From assembly GCA_900468625.1 (NCBI GenBank), contig UBUL01000001.1:292440-356439 (forward strand): DNA of 64,000 nt. The letters are read 5' to 3'. Below the pieces are notes generated by a model. The model saw only the letters and a list, made by a program, of their open reading frames with translations, ran no database searches and had not been told where the DNA came from. This DNA is from Hyphomicrobiales bacterium. Lineage in GTDB: Bacteria > Pseudomonadota > Alphaproteobacteria > Rhizobiales > Rhizobiaceae. Of the stretch, positions 10,302 through 19,231 are shown in pieces; position 1 is the first letter of the stretch, and each line of letters begins with the position of its first letter. The translations under genes were made by a program, and so were the position numbers.

Positions 10302-12443
10302 ATGAAGCAGCCCTTCGCAGTGGGTCTTTTGGCCGCCACGCTGCTGGCGCTGAGCACCAGCGCCGCCTTCGCGGACTATCAGCTCAACATCCTGCACTTT
10401 AACGATTTCCATTCGCGCGTGGAGTCCATCAACAAGTTCGACGCGACCTGCTCCGCGGCCGAGGAGGCCAAGAACGAATGCTTCGGCGGCGCTGCGCGCT
10501 TGAAGGCGGCTATCGACCAGAGGCGCGCCGCACTTGCCGGCCAGAACCTGCTTGTCCTCGATGCCGGCGACAATTTCCAGGGGTCCCTGTTCTACACGAC
10601 CTATAAAGGGGCCGCCGAAGTCGAATTCCTCAATGACATGAAGATCGATGCCATGACGGTCGGCAATCATGAGTTCGATGATGGCGAAGGCCCGCTGGCC
10701 GCGTTCCTCGACAAGGCGCAATTCCCGGTCGTGACGGCGAATCTGGTGGTCGACGACCAGTCGAAGCTCGGCAACCGCATCAAGAAGTCGATCGTGCTCG
10801 ATATTGGCGGCCAGAAGATCGGCATCGTCGGCGCCGTCACGACCGAAACGCCCGACCTCGCCTCTCCCGGGCCGCATGTGAAGATCACCGACGATGCCGC
10901 CGCCATCAACGCCGAGGTGGATGCGCTGAAGTCGCAGGGCGTCAACAAGATCATCGCGCTGACCCATGTCGGCTATCCCCGTGATGTCGAAAAGATCGCC
11001 AAGATCGCCGGCGTCAGCGTCGTCGTCGGCGGTCACTCGCATACGCTCTTGTCGAACACGGACCCGAAGGCAGCCGGCCCTTATCCGACCATGGTCGACA
11101 ATCCGGCCGGTTATAAGGTTCCCGTCGTCCAGGCTGCTTCCTACAGCAAGTATCTCGGCGATCTCGTCATCACCTTCGACGACAACGGCGCCGTCAAGGA
11201 CGCCAAGGGCGATCCGATCCTGCTCGATTCCTCCATAAAGCCTGATCCGGCGATCCTCGCACGCGTGCAGGAGATGGCCAAACCGATCGAGGAATTGCGC
11301 AAGAAAGTCATCGGCAGCTCGCAAGGCCCGATCGAAGGCGCCCGTGAAGTCTGCCGTGTACGGGAATGCTCGATGGGTAACCTCGTCGCCGATGCCATGC
11401 TCGACCGCACCAAGGCGCAGGGCATTTCCATCGCTATCCAGAACGGCGGCGGTCTGCGCGCCTCCATCGGCGCCGGCGATGTCAGCATGGGCGACGTGCT
11501 GACCGTGTTGCCCTTCCAGAACACGGTTGCGACGTTCCAGCTGACCGGCGCGGATGTGAAGGCAGCGCTCGAAAACGGCCTCAGCCAGATCGATGACGGT
11601 GCCGGACGCTTCCCACAGGTTGCCGGCCTCAAATACAGCTTCGACAAGTCGAAGCCGGCAGGCAGCCGCCTTGTCTCCGTCGAGGTACAGGAAGGCACCG
11701 AATTCAAGCCGCTCGACCCCGCAAAGACCTACGGCGTCGTCAGCAACAATTACATGCGCGCCGGCGGCGACGGCTACACGGTTTTCGCGAAGAATGCCAA
11801 GAATGCCTATGATTTCGGCCCAAATCTGGAATCGGTGGTCGCCGACTATCTTGCCGCGCACAACCCCTACAAGCCCTATACGGACGGCCGCGTGACCCAA
11901 GTCGCGCCCGTAGCTCAGGCTGCCCCTGCCCAGACTGTCCCCGCCCAGACTGCCGCGCAGCCGGAACCGGCAAAACCCGCCGATACCAAGCCCCAGGCTG
12001 CGCCGGAGCAAAAACCGGCACCCGCCGCAGCCGAAGGCACCCCTGCCTCGCCCGCAGTGAAGGCGCCTGCCTCTTCGCCTCCTGCGGTGACTGCGCCTAG
12101 CGCGGCCACGCCGGCAAACCCGACGCCGACGCCAACACCGTCCGCTCCGGCAAATTCGGAATCGGCAAAGCCGGCGCCGGCGACATCGGCCCCAGCGGCA
12201 GAAAGCCCGGCCGCGTCCGCGCCGACAACCACGGCTCCGGCAGCAGCCGCTCCGCAGGCAAAGACAAACGAGCCGCCGAAAACACCGACGACCCATGTTG
12301 TCGTCGCCGGCGACACGCTCTGGGATCTGGCCAAGACCTATTATGGCAACGCCAGGCAATGGCGCAAACTCGTGGCCGCCAACCGCAACATCAAGCCGCA
12401 TCACCTGACCATCGGCGAAAAGCTGAGGATTCCGGCCAAGTAA
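10302..12443 (+). CDS. Periplasmic 5'-nucleotidase/2',3'-cyclic phosphodiesterase-type protein with C-terminal LysM domain
   Basis: 713 residues from ATG 10302 (AGGAGAGACAG before it); the longer frame from 10176 lacks a signal sequence. A signal peptide ends at AFA. The metallophosphoesterase domain (about 26-300) has HFNDFHS, DAGDNFQGS, GNHEFDD, LTHVG and GGHSHT metal-binding motifs. The 5'-nucleotidase C-terminal domain (about 340-520) contains YGVVSNNYMRAGGDGY, the nucleobase-stacking region. A roughly 130-residue Ala/Pro linker follows, then a LysM domain (about 665-712: VVVAGDTLWDLAKTYYGNARQW). The expected role is periplasmic nucleotide or phosphate-ester hydrolysis, anchored to peptidoglycan through LysM. 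The LysM fusion is the unusual part. Confidence 0.92.
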   Translation: MKQPFAVGLLAATLLALSTSAAFADYQLNILHFNDFHSRVESINKFDATCSAAEEAKNECFGGAARLKAAIDQRRAALAGQNLLVLDAGDNFQGSLFYTTYKGAAEVEFLNDMKIDAMTVGNHEFDDGEGPLAAFLDKAQFPVVTANLVVDDQSKLGNRIKKSIVLDIGGQKIGIVGAVTTETPDLASPGPHVKITDDAAAINAEVDALKSQGVNKIIALTHVGYPRDVEKIAKIAGVSVVVGGHSHTLLSNTDPKAAGPYPTMVDNPAGYKVPVVQAASYSKYLGDLVITFDDNGAVKDAKGDPILLDSSIKPDPAILARVQEMAKPIEELRKKVIGSSQGPIEGAREVCRVRECSMGNLVADAMLDRTKAQGISIAIQNGGGLRASIGAGDVSMGDVLTVLPFQNTVATFQLTGADVKAALENGLSQIDDGAGRFPQVAGLKYSFDKSKPAGSRLVSVEVQEGTEFKPLDPAKTYGVVSNNYMRAGGDGYTVFAKNAKNAYDFGPNLESVVADYLAAHNPYKPYTDGRVTQVAPVAQAAPAQTVPAQTAAQPEPAKPADTKPQAAPEQKPAPAAAEGTPASPAVKAPASSPPAVTAPSAATPANPTPTPTPSAPANSESAKPAPATSAPAAESPAASAPTTTAPAAAAPQAKTNEPPKTPTTHVVVAGDTLWDLAKTYYGNARQWRKLVAANRNIKPHHLTIGEKLRIPAK

Positions 12444-12465
12444 GGACGATTTGTCTCGTATGTCA

Positions 12466-12497
12466 AAGCCGGTCCGGGCTTTCCCGGGCCGGCTTTT
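12466..12497 (+). terminator. Intrinsic terminator of the 5'-nucleotidase gene
   Basis: 13-bp stem AAGCCGGTCCGGG / CCCGGGCCGGCTT with one G-T pair, ending in TTTT. Confidence 0.9.
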
Positions 12498-12542
12498 GTT
12501 CCTAAAACGCCGCATCATATTATGACGCGCAAAAGTCGCTGC

Positions 12543-12614
12543 AGCACTTTAAAGCTGCTGCATAATTCCTTAAATCGATCCCGATCCAAGGAATTATGCA
12601 GTATGTGAAGTGCT
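12543..12614. repeat. Long interrupted palindrome upstream of hemH
   Basis: CTGCATAATTCCTT (12558-12571) is perfectly inverted as AAGGAATTATGCAG (12588-12601) around a 16-nt loop. Flanking arms AGCACTT (12543-12549) and AAGTGCT (12608-12614) extend the structure. It occupies most of the hemH upstream region. It resembles, from memory, a palindromic element dispersed in Rhizobium genomes; only the structure is seen here. Confidence 0.8.
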
Positions 12615-12639
12615 TCGTATCTTGAGAGGAATTCATTCC

Positions 12640-13674
12640 ATGACAGCAAACCAGACCGCGTTTCCGTCCGACCATCCGAGCGTGAAATACGGCAAGGTTG
12701 GCGTGCTGCTCATCAACCTGGGAACGCCCGACGGCACCGACTATTCCTCGATGCGCCGCTACTTGCGGGAATTCCTCTCCGATCGCCGCGTCATCGAGTG
12801 GTCGCGGTGGAAATGGTATCCGATCCTCTTCGGCATCGTGCTCAACACCCGTCCGCAAAAGGTCGGCAAGGCCTATGAAACCATCTGGAACAAGGAAAAG
12901 AACGAGAGCTACCTGCGCACCTATACGCGCAACCAGGCCGACCTGATGGCCGAGCGGCTGCGCGACCTGCCCAATATCCGGGTGGACTGGGCCATGCGCT
13001 ACGGCCACCCCTCGATTGCCGACCGTATCCAGGCATTGAAGGACGAAGGCTGCGAGCGCATCGTGCTCTTTCCGCTTTATCCGCAATATGCGGCGGCAAC
13101 GACGGCAACCGTCAACGACAAGGCATTCGAGAAGCTCCAGAAGATGCGCTGGCAGCCAGCAATCCGTACCGTGCCGCAGTATCACGACGACGAAACCTAT
13201 ATCGAAGCGCTTGCCAATTCCGTGACCCGACACCTCTCGACGCTGGACTGGCAGCCCGAAAAGGTCATCGCGTCCTTCCACGGCATCCCGATGTCCTATT
13301 TCAGGCTGGGCGACCCCTACTACTGTTTCTGTCAGACGACCGGCCGCCTGCTGCGCGAGAAGCTTGGCCTATCCGAGGACCAATTCATGGTCACCTTCCA
13401 GTCCCGCTTCGGTCCGGAGGAATGGCTGCAGCCCTACACCGACAAGACGGTGGAGGAGCTCGCCAGGGGCGGCATCAAGCGTATCGCCGTACTCAATCCG
13501 GGTTTCGTCTCGGATTGCCTGGAAACGCTGGAAGAGATCGCCGAACAGGCAGCCGAATCCTTCCATCACAATGGCGGCGACAAGTTCACCCATATCCCCT
13601 GTCTCAACGACAGCGAAGACGGCATGAATGTGCTGGAAAAGGTCGTGCGGCGGGAACTGCTCGGCTGGGCCTGA
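12640..13674 (+). CDS. hemH: Ferrochelatase
   Basis: 344 residues from ATG 12640, preceded by GAGAGGA. It has the typical N-terminus VGVLLINLGTPDGTD, the segment RIVLFPLYPQYAAATTATV, the catalytic-His region SFHGIPMSYF, and DPYYCFCQTT with paired cysteines. NPGFVSDCLETLEEI supplies the conserved acidic helix. It inserts Fe2+ into protoporphyrin IX in the last step of haem synthesis. No iron-regulator box (RirA- or Irr-type) is obvious upstream, but a long palindrome lies 26-97 bp before the start. It ends next to a GC hairpin shared with the convergent HtrA-like gene. Confidence 0.96.
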   Translation: MTANQTAFPSDHPSVKYGKVGVLLINLGTPDGTDYSSMRRYLREFLSDRRVIEWSRWKWYPILFGIVLNTRPQKVGKAYETIWNKEKNESYLRTYTRNQADLMAERLRDLPNIRVDWAMRYGHPSIADRIQALKDEGCERIVLFPLYPQYAAATTATVNDKAFEKLQKMRWQPAIRTVPQYHDDETYIEALANSVTRHLSTLDWQPEKVIASFHGIPMSYFRLGDPYYCFCQTTGRLLREKLGLSEDQFMVTFQSRFGPEEWLQPYTDKTVEELARGGIKRIAVLNPGFVSDCLETLEEIAEQAAESFHHNGGDKFTHIPCLNDSEDGMNVLEKVVRRELLGWA

Positions 13675-13679
13675 GGGGA

Positions 13680-13702
13680 TCGCCGGGCTGATCCCCCGGC
13701 GA
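13680..13702. terminator. GC-rich hairpin between the convergent hemH and HtrA-like genes
   Basis: TCGCCGGG (13680-13687) pairs with CCCGGCGA (13695-13702). There is no T-tract on either side, so a terminator role is only inferred from its position between two convergent stop codons. Confidence 0.5.
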
Positions 13703-13712
13703 CCATCCGGTT

Positions 13713-14621
13713 CTATTGAAGCTGCGGCTTCTTGAGGAAGCTTGCACGGTCGGCGGATTTGATCCGCAGCCAGGCCTCGCGGCCGTCGCGCAGCACCCGC
13801 ATGGGAATCTCGGCGCCGGCCGGCCCGCTCTGCCATACCTTGCGGTAGAAATCTGCGAGCCCGTCGACTTCGCCGTCGCGGATCTCGGAAATGACGTCGC
13901 CTCGGCGCAAGCCCGCTTTGGCTGCCGGCCCGCCCTCGGTGACGCTCATGACGACGACCTCGCCGTTGCTTTCGGCGGAGAAGGCGCCGAGCCAGGGCCG
14001 CGGCGCCTTGTTGACATGGCCGCGCTTGATCAGATCGTCCAGGATCGGCGTCAAAAGATTGATCGGCACGATCATGTTGATGTCGGCACTGTCGCCATTC
14101 TGGGTCGCCATCTGCAGGTGTAATGAACCGATGCCGAGAAGCTTGCCGTCTTCGTCAAGAAGCGCCGCTCCGCCCCAGGAGGGATGGGCCGGTGCCGTGA
14201 AGATCGCCTCGTCGAGCAGATATTCCCAATAGCCGGCGAACTCCTGCTTGGCGACGATTCTCGCTTCGACGAACTGACCGATCCCGTCGGCAACGACAAC
14301 CTCGTCGTCGATCTCCGCCTTGTTGGCATCGCCGAATTCGAGGGCGGGAACATCGAGCGGGCCGAGAGCCTGCACCAGGCCGAACCCGGTTTCCTGATCG
14401 TAAGCCAGGGCATGCCCGGGCACGACGCGGCCGCTGTTGGTCGTCAGCCAGACATCGTCGGCTTCTGTGATCAGATATCCAATGGTCAAGACCAGGCCGT
14501 TCCCCCGGATGACCACGCCGCTGCCTTCCCTGCGGGTGCCGAGCGTTGCAGCCGTGAAGGCGTCTTCCGGAATTGATGCGTGAACGGCCACGACCGACCG
14601 CAAGGTCCTATCTATGTTCAT
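13713..14621 (-). CDS. HtrA/DegP-like protein with PDZ domain lacking the catalytic triad
   Basis: 302 residues from ATG 14621 (AGGGTGAAG before it). A trypsin-like S1C fold spans about 8-190 and a PDZ domain about 205-290 (TEGGPAAKAGLRRGDVISEI). Aligned by eye to DegP, the catalytic His position (TNxHV) is TIGYL (Tyr49), the Asp position (SDIAL) is TGFGL (Gly79), and the Ser position (GNSGGxL) is PSWGGAAL (Trp149). All three catalytic residues are therefore replaced although the flanking framework (GSGVVIRGNGLVLT, GGAALLDEDGKLLGIGS) is kept. There is no signal peptide at this start. It is probably a binding or chaperone-like pseudoprotease rather than an active protease. Confidence 0.85.
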   Translation of the reverse strand: MNIDRTLRSVVAVHASIPEDAFTAATLGTRREGSGVVIRGNGLVLTIGYLITEADDVWLTTNSGRVVPGHALAYDQETGFGLVQALGPLDVPALEFGDANKAEIDDEVVVADGIGQFVEARIVAKQEFAGYWEYLLDEAIFTAPAHPSWGGAALLDEDGKLLGIGSLHLQMATQNGDSADINMIVPINLLTPILDDLIKRGHVNKAPRPWLGAFSAESNGEVVVMSVTEGGPAAKAGLRRGDVISEIRDGEVDGLADFYRKVWQSGPAGAEIPMRVLRDGREAWLRIKSADRASFLKKPQLQ

Positions 14622-14935
14622 AGCTTCACCCTGATGATGCGCGATGGCTTGGCTCGAAAGGCTGCGTGGCAGCCGAGCCGGAAATTCACATAATAAGGTA
14701 TGAAGATCAATCGCCGCGCGCAAGACCTTGATCGCGATTGATTGATCGTACTTCGGCGCTGCAACTGTTTTGGACACCTGGCGCAGCCCCATTCCTCACT
14801 TGTCGAGAACGTGCTAACCCACCACATCTGATTGAGCTGCGGCTTCATGGGTTCGACCGGGTACGGGAAGGCCGGGCGGCGGCAATTTGCGCGATGCGAG
14901 CCTGCCGGAAGCGGGCGCATCCAGGGAGGAATTCG
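14622..14935. other. Divergent intergenic region between the HtrA-like gene and the stomatin gene
   Basis: A 314-bp region without a supportable gene. It contains a nested hairpin at 14651-14679 (GGCTC-GAAA-GGCTGC-GTG-GCAGCC-GAGCC) in the 5' region of the HtrA-like gene, and TTGATCGCGATTGATTGATC at about 14727-14746. No regulator can be assigned. Confidence 0.5.
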
Positions 14936-15946
14936 ATGGTAGTGGGTGGTTTCAGCATTGTCGTGATTGCCCTGGTGGTCTTGGTCGTCCTGGTGCTGTT
15001 TGCCGGCATCAAGACCGTTCCGCAGGGCTATCGGTACACGGTCCAGCGTTTCGGCCGCTATATCCGCACGCTGGAACCGGGGCTCAATCTGATCGTGCCC
15101 TTCATCGAAACGATCGGCGCACGCATGAACGTGATGGAGCAGGTTCTCGCCGTGCCGACGCAAGAGGTCATCACCAAGGACAACGCCAGCATCTCCGCCG
15201 ATGCGGTGGCCTTCTTCCAGGTGCTGAACGCCGCTCAGGCGGCTTACCAGATCACCAATCTCGAAACCGCGATCCTCAACCTCACCAAGACCAACATCCG
15301 CTCCGTGATGGGCTCGATGGACCTCGACGAGTTGCTGTCCAACCGCGACGTCATCAACGAACGCCTGCTGCGCGTCGTCGACGAGGCCGCCGAGCCCTGG
15401 GGAATCAAGGTGACGCGCGTCGAGATCAAGGATATCCAGCCGCCGAAGGATCTGGTGGACGCCATGGGCCGGCAGATGAAGGCCGAGCGTGAAAAGCGCG
15501 CTCAGGTGCTGGAGGCCGAAGGCCTGCGCAACGCCCAGATCCTGCGCGCGGAAGGCGCCAAGCAGGCTGCCGTCTTGCAGGCCGAAGGCCAGCGCGAAGC
15601 CGCCTTCCGCAATGCCGAGGCCCGCGAACGCCTGGCCGAAGCGGAGGCGAAAGCGACCCGCGTGGTGTCCGAGGCGATCGCCGAGGGCAACGTGCAGGCG
15701 ATCAACTATTTCATCGCACAAAAATACACCGAGGCCCTGACCGCGATCGGCTCGGCCGGCAATTCGAAGATCGTACTCATGCCGGTGGAAGCCAGCTCCA
15801 TCATCGGCTCGCTCGGCGGCATCGGTGCCATTGCCCGCGAAGTCTTCGGTGACAACGGCGACGGCGCACCGCAGCCTCCCCGTCCGCGCTCCGGCCCCGC
15901 TCGCACCACGCCGTCGGTCAATCCGCTGACGTTGAAGGAGACCTGA
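14936..15946 (+). CDS. SPFH/band 7 (stomatin/QmcA-like) membrane protein
   Basis: 336 residues from ATG 14936, behind a strong AGGGAGGA; upstream in-frame codons are not plausible starts. It has one N-terminal membrane helix (about 5-24), an SPFH domain (about 27-190: VPQGYRYTVQRFGRY, PGLNLIVPFIE, WGIKVTRVEIKDIQPP), then an Ala/Glu-rich coiled coil (about 180-265) and a proline-rich tail. Such proteins oligomerise on the inner membrane, forming microdomains and modulating proteases such as FtsH. The gene is 1 bp from an NfeD gene, the standard partner pairing. Confidence 0.95.
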   Translation: MVVGGFSIVVIALVVLVVLVLFAGIKTVPQGYRYTVQRFGRYIRTLEPGLNLIVPFIETIGARMNVMEQVLAVPTQEVITKDNASISADAVAFFQVLNAAQAAYQITNLETAILNLTKTNIRSVMGSMDLDELLSNRDVINERLLRVVDEAAEPWGIKVTRVEIKDIQPPKDLVDAMGRQMKAEREKRAQVLEAEGLRNAQILRAEGAKQAAVLQAEGQREAAFRNAEARERLAEAEAKATRVVSEAIAEGNVQAINYFIAQKYTEALTAIGSAGNSKIVLMPVEASSIIGSLGGIGAIAREVFGDNGDGAPQPPRPRSGPARTTPSVNPLTLKET

Positions 15947-15947
15947 G

Positions 15948-16406
15948 ATGTTCAACAATCTCATCGTCGAACTCGGCCCCTGGAGCTGGTGGCTTGCGGG
16001 TCTGGTGCTGCTTGCCGCGGAGCTGGTCCTGCCGGGCTTCTTCCTGGTGTGGATCGGGCTCGCCGGCATCATCGTCGGCGCCTTGTCGCTGCTCTTCTGG
16101 GAGAACGCCTTCTGGATCTGGCAGGTGCAGGGGCTTGTCTTCGCAGCCACGGCCGTGATCGTCACCCTGCTCGGCCGCCGTTATCTTTATAACAACGATC
16201 AGGCCACCGACGAGCCCTTCCTGAACCGGCGCAGCGCCAGCCTCGTCGGACGCACGGCAACGCTCGACCAGCCGATCACCGAAGGCCGGGGACGCATTCG
16301 CCTGAACGATACCTATTGGACCGTCAACGGGCCTGACTTGCCGGTCGGCACGCGCGTCAAGGTCGTTGCCAGCAGCGGCCGCGAACTCACGGTCGAGCCG
16401 GTCTGA
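15948..16406 (+). CDS. NfeD family membrane protein
   Basis: 152 residues. Two or three hydrophobic helices occupy the first half (WWLAGLVLLAAELVLPGFFLVW and following), then a soluble OB-fold-like C-terminal domain (SLVGRTATLDQPITEGRGRI ... NDTYWTVNGPDLPVGTRVKV), which is the NfeD hallmark. It starts 1 bp after the band 7 gene, and the pair is expected to act together in membrane microdomain organisation. This is the short NfeD form without an N-terminal ClpP-class protease domain. Its stop codon directly abuts the stop codon of the convergent KdsD gene. Confidence 0.92.
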   Translation: MFNNLIVELGPWSWWLAGLVLLAAELVLPGFFLVWIGLAGIIVGALSLLFWENAFWIWQVQGLVFAATAVIVTLLGRRYLYNNDQATDEPFLNRRSASLVGRTATLDQPITEGRGRIRLNDTYWTVNGPDLPVGTRVKVVASSGRELTVEPV

Positions 16407-17402
16407 TCAGGCGACGCCGATCCGCAGCAGATCATGGAAGTGCACGAGACCGATCGGACGTCGCTCGTTGTCGACAACGATCAGCGCCGAAATATTGTGG
16501 CGGTTGAGTACGGCCATGGCGCTCGTCGCCAGCGTCGTTTCCTTCACTGTCTTCGGATTGCGGGTCATCACTTCGTCCACCAGCTTCTCCGCCAGGCTGG
16601 CGCCGAGATTGCGTGCAATATCGCCATCCGTAACGATGCCGCACAGGCAGCCGTCGTCATCGATCACGCCGACGCAGCCGAAGCGCATTTTCGATAGCGT
16701 CATCGCCGCTTCCGGCATGCCGGTTCCAAGCTTGACCAGCGGCACGCGGTCGCCCTTGTGCATGATATCGGCAACATGCGAAAGGCTGGCCCCCAGCTTG
16801 CCGCCCGGATGGAATGTACGGAAATCCTCGGCCGTGAAGCCGCGCGCCTCAAGCAGGGCCACGGTCAGCGCGTCGCCGATGGCAAGCTGCAGCAGCGTCG
16901 ATGTCGTCGGTGCGAGCCCGTGCGGACAGGCCTCCTGCTCCTTGGGCAGCAGCAGCACAACATCCGACTCGCGCGCGAGCGTGGAAGTCTCGCCGGCCGT
17001 AATCGCGATCATAGGGATCGAGAAGCGGCGGGAATAGCTGATAATGCCGCGCAGTTCGGCGCTCTCGCCGCCCCAGGACATAGCAATGATGACATCGTCC
17101 TGCGTGATCATGCCGAGATCGCCGTGATTGGCTTCGACGGGATGGACGAAGAAAGCCGGCGTGCCCGTGGAAGCCAGACTTGCGGCGAGCTTGTTGCCGA
17201 TATGGCCGCTCTTGCCGACGCCGGTGATGACCACACGGCCGCTGATGTTGCCGACAATCTCCACCGCGCGGCTGAAAGGCGCGGCCAAGCCGTCGCTCAG
17301 CGCCCGTTCCAGCGCCTCCATGCCCCTTCTTTCGGTCTCGATCGTTCGCATCGCGGACTCGATCGCACCGTTCTCGATGAATTTCACAGCTCTCTTATTC
17401 AT
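16407..17402 (-). CDS. kdsD: KpsF/GutQ/KdsD family arabinose-5-phosphate isomerase
   Basis: 331 residues with an N-terminal SIS sugar-isomerase domain (about 40-190: TGVGKSGHIGNKLAASL, PVEANHGDLGMI, SWGGESAELRGII) and two CBS domains (about 210-330). It interconverts ribulose-5-phosphate and arabinose-5-phosphate, the first step to Kdo for lipopolysaccharide or K-antigen. The catalytic-site His region (EANHGDLG) is intact. It stands alone here; the other Kdo genes are not in the window, so KdsD and KpsF cannot be separated. Confidence 0.92.
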   Translation of the reverse strand: MNKRAVKFIENGAIESAMRTIETERRGMEALERALSDGLAAPFSRAVEIVGNISGRVVITGVGKSGHIGNKLAASLASTGTPAFFVHPVEANHGDLGMITQDDVIIAMSWGGESAELRGIISYSRRFSIPMIAITAGETSTLARESDVVLLLPKEQEACPHGLAPTTSTLLQLAIGDALTVALLEARGFTAEDFRTFHPGGKLGASLSHVADIMHKGDRVPLVKLGTGMPEAAMTLSKMRFGCVGVIDDDGCLCGIVTDGDIARNLGASLAEKLVDEVMTRNPKTVKETTLATSAMAVLNRHNISALIVVDNERRPIGLVHFHDLLRIGVA

Positions 17403-17598
17403 GAGGGAGGCCTAACGCTTTTCCGCAAATCTGTCCACCAAAGATCGGCCCATCGCGACCGTAACGACCTGCGCTGCCGTCCCGATAATCTTGCTCGGTC
17501 GTTGCATGTTGCCGCGCTTTGGCAACCAAGCGTTAACCACGCAGCTTTACACTTGAGTAAGAATTTAAATCATTTCCAGCAGGGTCAGTCATAAATAA

Positions 17599-19110
17599 AT
17601 GAACATCGGCAAGAACAAGGCGGGCCAAAGCGCCCTCCGGCTGACGGCATGGGCGACCTGCGCCGCGCTCGGCTGGGGCATAGCGTTCGCCGCGCCGATG
17701 TCCGCCGATGCGCAATCGCTCACAGCCAACCAGAATCTCGACGATACTTCCGCTGTCCCGGCATCCCCGGCGGATCCGGCGGTTGCGCCCTCGAACGATG
17801 CACAGGCAGCCGTACCGACAAATCAGCCGGCATCCACTGGGGATGCGCCGCCGAACATGCGCCTTCGCCTCGGCAACGTCGATCCAACAACGACAGGTTC
17901 CACCCTCGACAACGATCTGCGCCGCGTCAACACCGCCGAGCCGAGCATAGACGGGCTGAGAACGCGTCAGCACCCTGATCGTGCGGATGCGCAGGGAATA
18001 CCGCTCGGCACGTTCACTCTGCGCCCCTCGATCAATCAATCGATCAATACCGAGCGGGATCGGACAGGTTCCATCGACAACAACCGCACATTCCTGCAGA
18101 CGGATCTCCGCAGCACCCTGACATCGGATTGGGACCGGCATGGGCTGACCATCACCGGCGAAGGCGTCTGGCAAAGGAACGTCAGCGGCACGGGCGAGGA
18201 AAAGCCGACCGTCAGCCTCAATGCCGACCTGCGCCTGGATCTTCCCGCCAGCACGACGGCGCATATTACTGCCGGCTATCAATTCTACCGCGAAGACACG
18301 AGCGATCCGAACGCGATTGCCGGCGCCACGAAACAGTCAGCCGTCAACCAGTTCACCACCGGGCTCTCGCTGGAACGCGACTTCGGTGTCCTGCGCGGCA
18401 CGACGGCCGTGGCATTGACGCGCACCGTCTATTCCGATGCCGTGCTGTCGGATGGCACGACGGTCACGCTCAGCGACCGCGACCAGACGGCCGGCACCTG
18501 GCGCGGACGCATCGGCTACGAGCTCTCGCCAGTCATCATCCCCTTCGTGGAAGTCGATCTCGGCCGCGCGGTCTATGATCAGACGCGCGACAGCAATGGC
18601 TATGCCCGCTCAAACCAGAGCTATGGCGGCAGGGGCGGCGTCGAATTCGACCTTGGCGAAAAATTCAAGGGCGAACTCGGCTTCGGCTACCAGCACACGC
18701 AGTTCGACGATTCGCGCCTGGCCTCGGTCGATTCGCCGACGATCGATGGCAATCTCGCCTGGTCGCCGCAGCGGGGTACCGATATCAGCGTCGGTCTTTC
18801 GACCACGGTACAGCCTTCCACCACGGCCGGTCTCAGCGGCTACACCGCTTACCAACTCACCAGCACCGTCAGCCATCGGCTGCGCGACGACCTCACCGCG
18901 AAGCTGACGGGCGGAACGATCTGGCGTGACTATCCTTCGAACGGCAGTGGCTCCGACGAGACTGAATATGACACGGCTCTCGGCCTGACCTGGGGGATCA
19001 ACCGCTACCTCGATCTGACGGGCAATATCGGCTATCAGCTGACAACCAGAAAGACAGGCGACGATACCCGCCAGCTCCAGGCCGGCGTGGGTCTGACGGT
19101 GAAGCGCTGA
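17599..19110 (+). CDS. Outer membrane beta-barrel protein (BBP2-type)
   Basis: 503 residues. A signal peptide is followed by a Ser/Pro/Ala/Asp-rich periplasmic spacer (about 40-125). The rest is alternating amphipathic strands rich in Gly, Thr, Tyr and Asp (FTLRPSINQSINTE, TLTSDWDRHGLTITGEGVW, HITAGYQFYRED, KFKGELGFGYQHTQF), ending in the barrel-closing GVGLTVKR. The pattern fits the putative beta-barrel porin-2 family common in rhizobia. No substrate can be inferred. It is flanked by a 195-bp upstream region with a GTTGCC/GGCAAC hairpin around 17510-17530 and by a strong terminator downstream. Confidence 0.87.
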   Translation: MNIGKNKAGQSALRLTAWATCAALGWGIAFAAPMSADAQSLTANQNLDDTSAVPASPADPAVAPSNDAQAAVPTNQPASTGDAPPNMRLRLGNVDPTTTGSTLDNDLRRVNTAEPSIDGLRTRQHPDRADAQGIPLGTFTLRPSINQSINTERDRTGSIDNNRTFLQTDLRSTLTSDWDRHGLTITGEGVWQRNVSGTGEEKPTVSLNADLRLDLPASTTAHITAGYQFYREDTSDPNAIAGATKQSAVNQFTTGLSLERDFGVLRGTTAVALTRTVYSDAVLSDGTTVTLSDRDQTAGTWRGRIGYELSPVIIPFVEVDLGRAVYDQTRDSNGYARSNQSYGGRGGVEFDLGEKFKGELGFGYQHTQFDDSRLASVDSPTIDGNLAWSPQRGTDISVGLSTTVQPSTTAGLSGYTAYQLTSTVSHRLRDDLTAKLTGGTIWRDYPSNGSGSDETEYDTALGLTWGINRYLDLTGNIGYQLTTRKTGDDTRQLQAGVGLTVKR

Positions 19111-19179
19111 CCGCTGGACGGTAACGCCGTCGACGCGGCGCGGCCATTCATTCAAGCCAGCCTTTCCTCCCAAACGAAA

Positions 19180-19214
19180 CGAGGCCCGGCATGGGCCAGG
19201 CCTCGACATTTTTT
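19180..19214 (+). terminator. Intrinsic terminator between the beta-barrel gene and galU
   Basis: CGAGGCC (19180-19186) pairs with GGCCTCG (19199-19205), followed by ACATTTTTT. The T-tract serves the plus-strand beta-barrel gene; galU converges from the other side. Confidence 0.85.
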
Positions 19215-19231
19215 CCGAAAGGGCCGGCAGC

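Noticed and set aside
10119-12518. 799-codon minus-strand ORF opposite the 5'-nucleotidase gene
   Set aside because: Arg/Gly/Cys-rich composition without domains; it mirrors the codon bias of the real plus-strand gene, whose metal motifs and signal peptide are clear.
14618-16165. 515-codon minus-strand ORF opposite the stomatin/NfeD genes
   Set aside because: Crosses two clear genes and has antisense composition.
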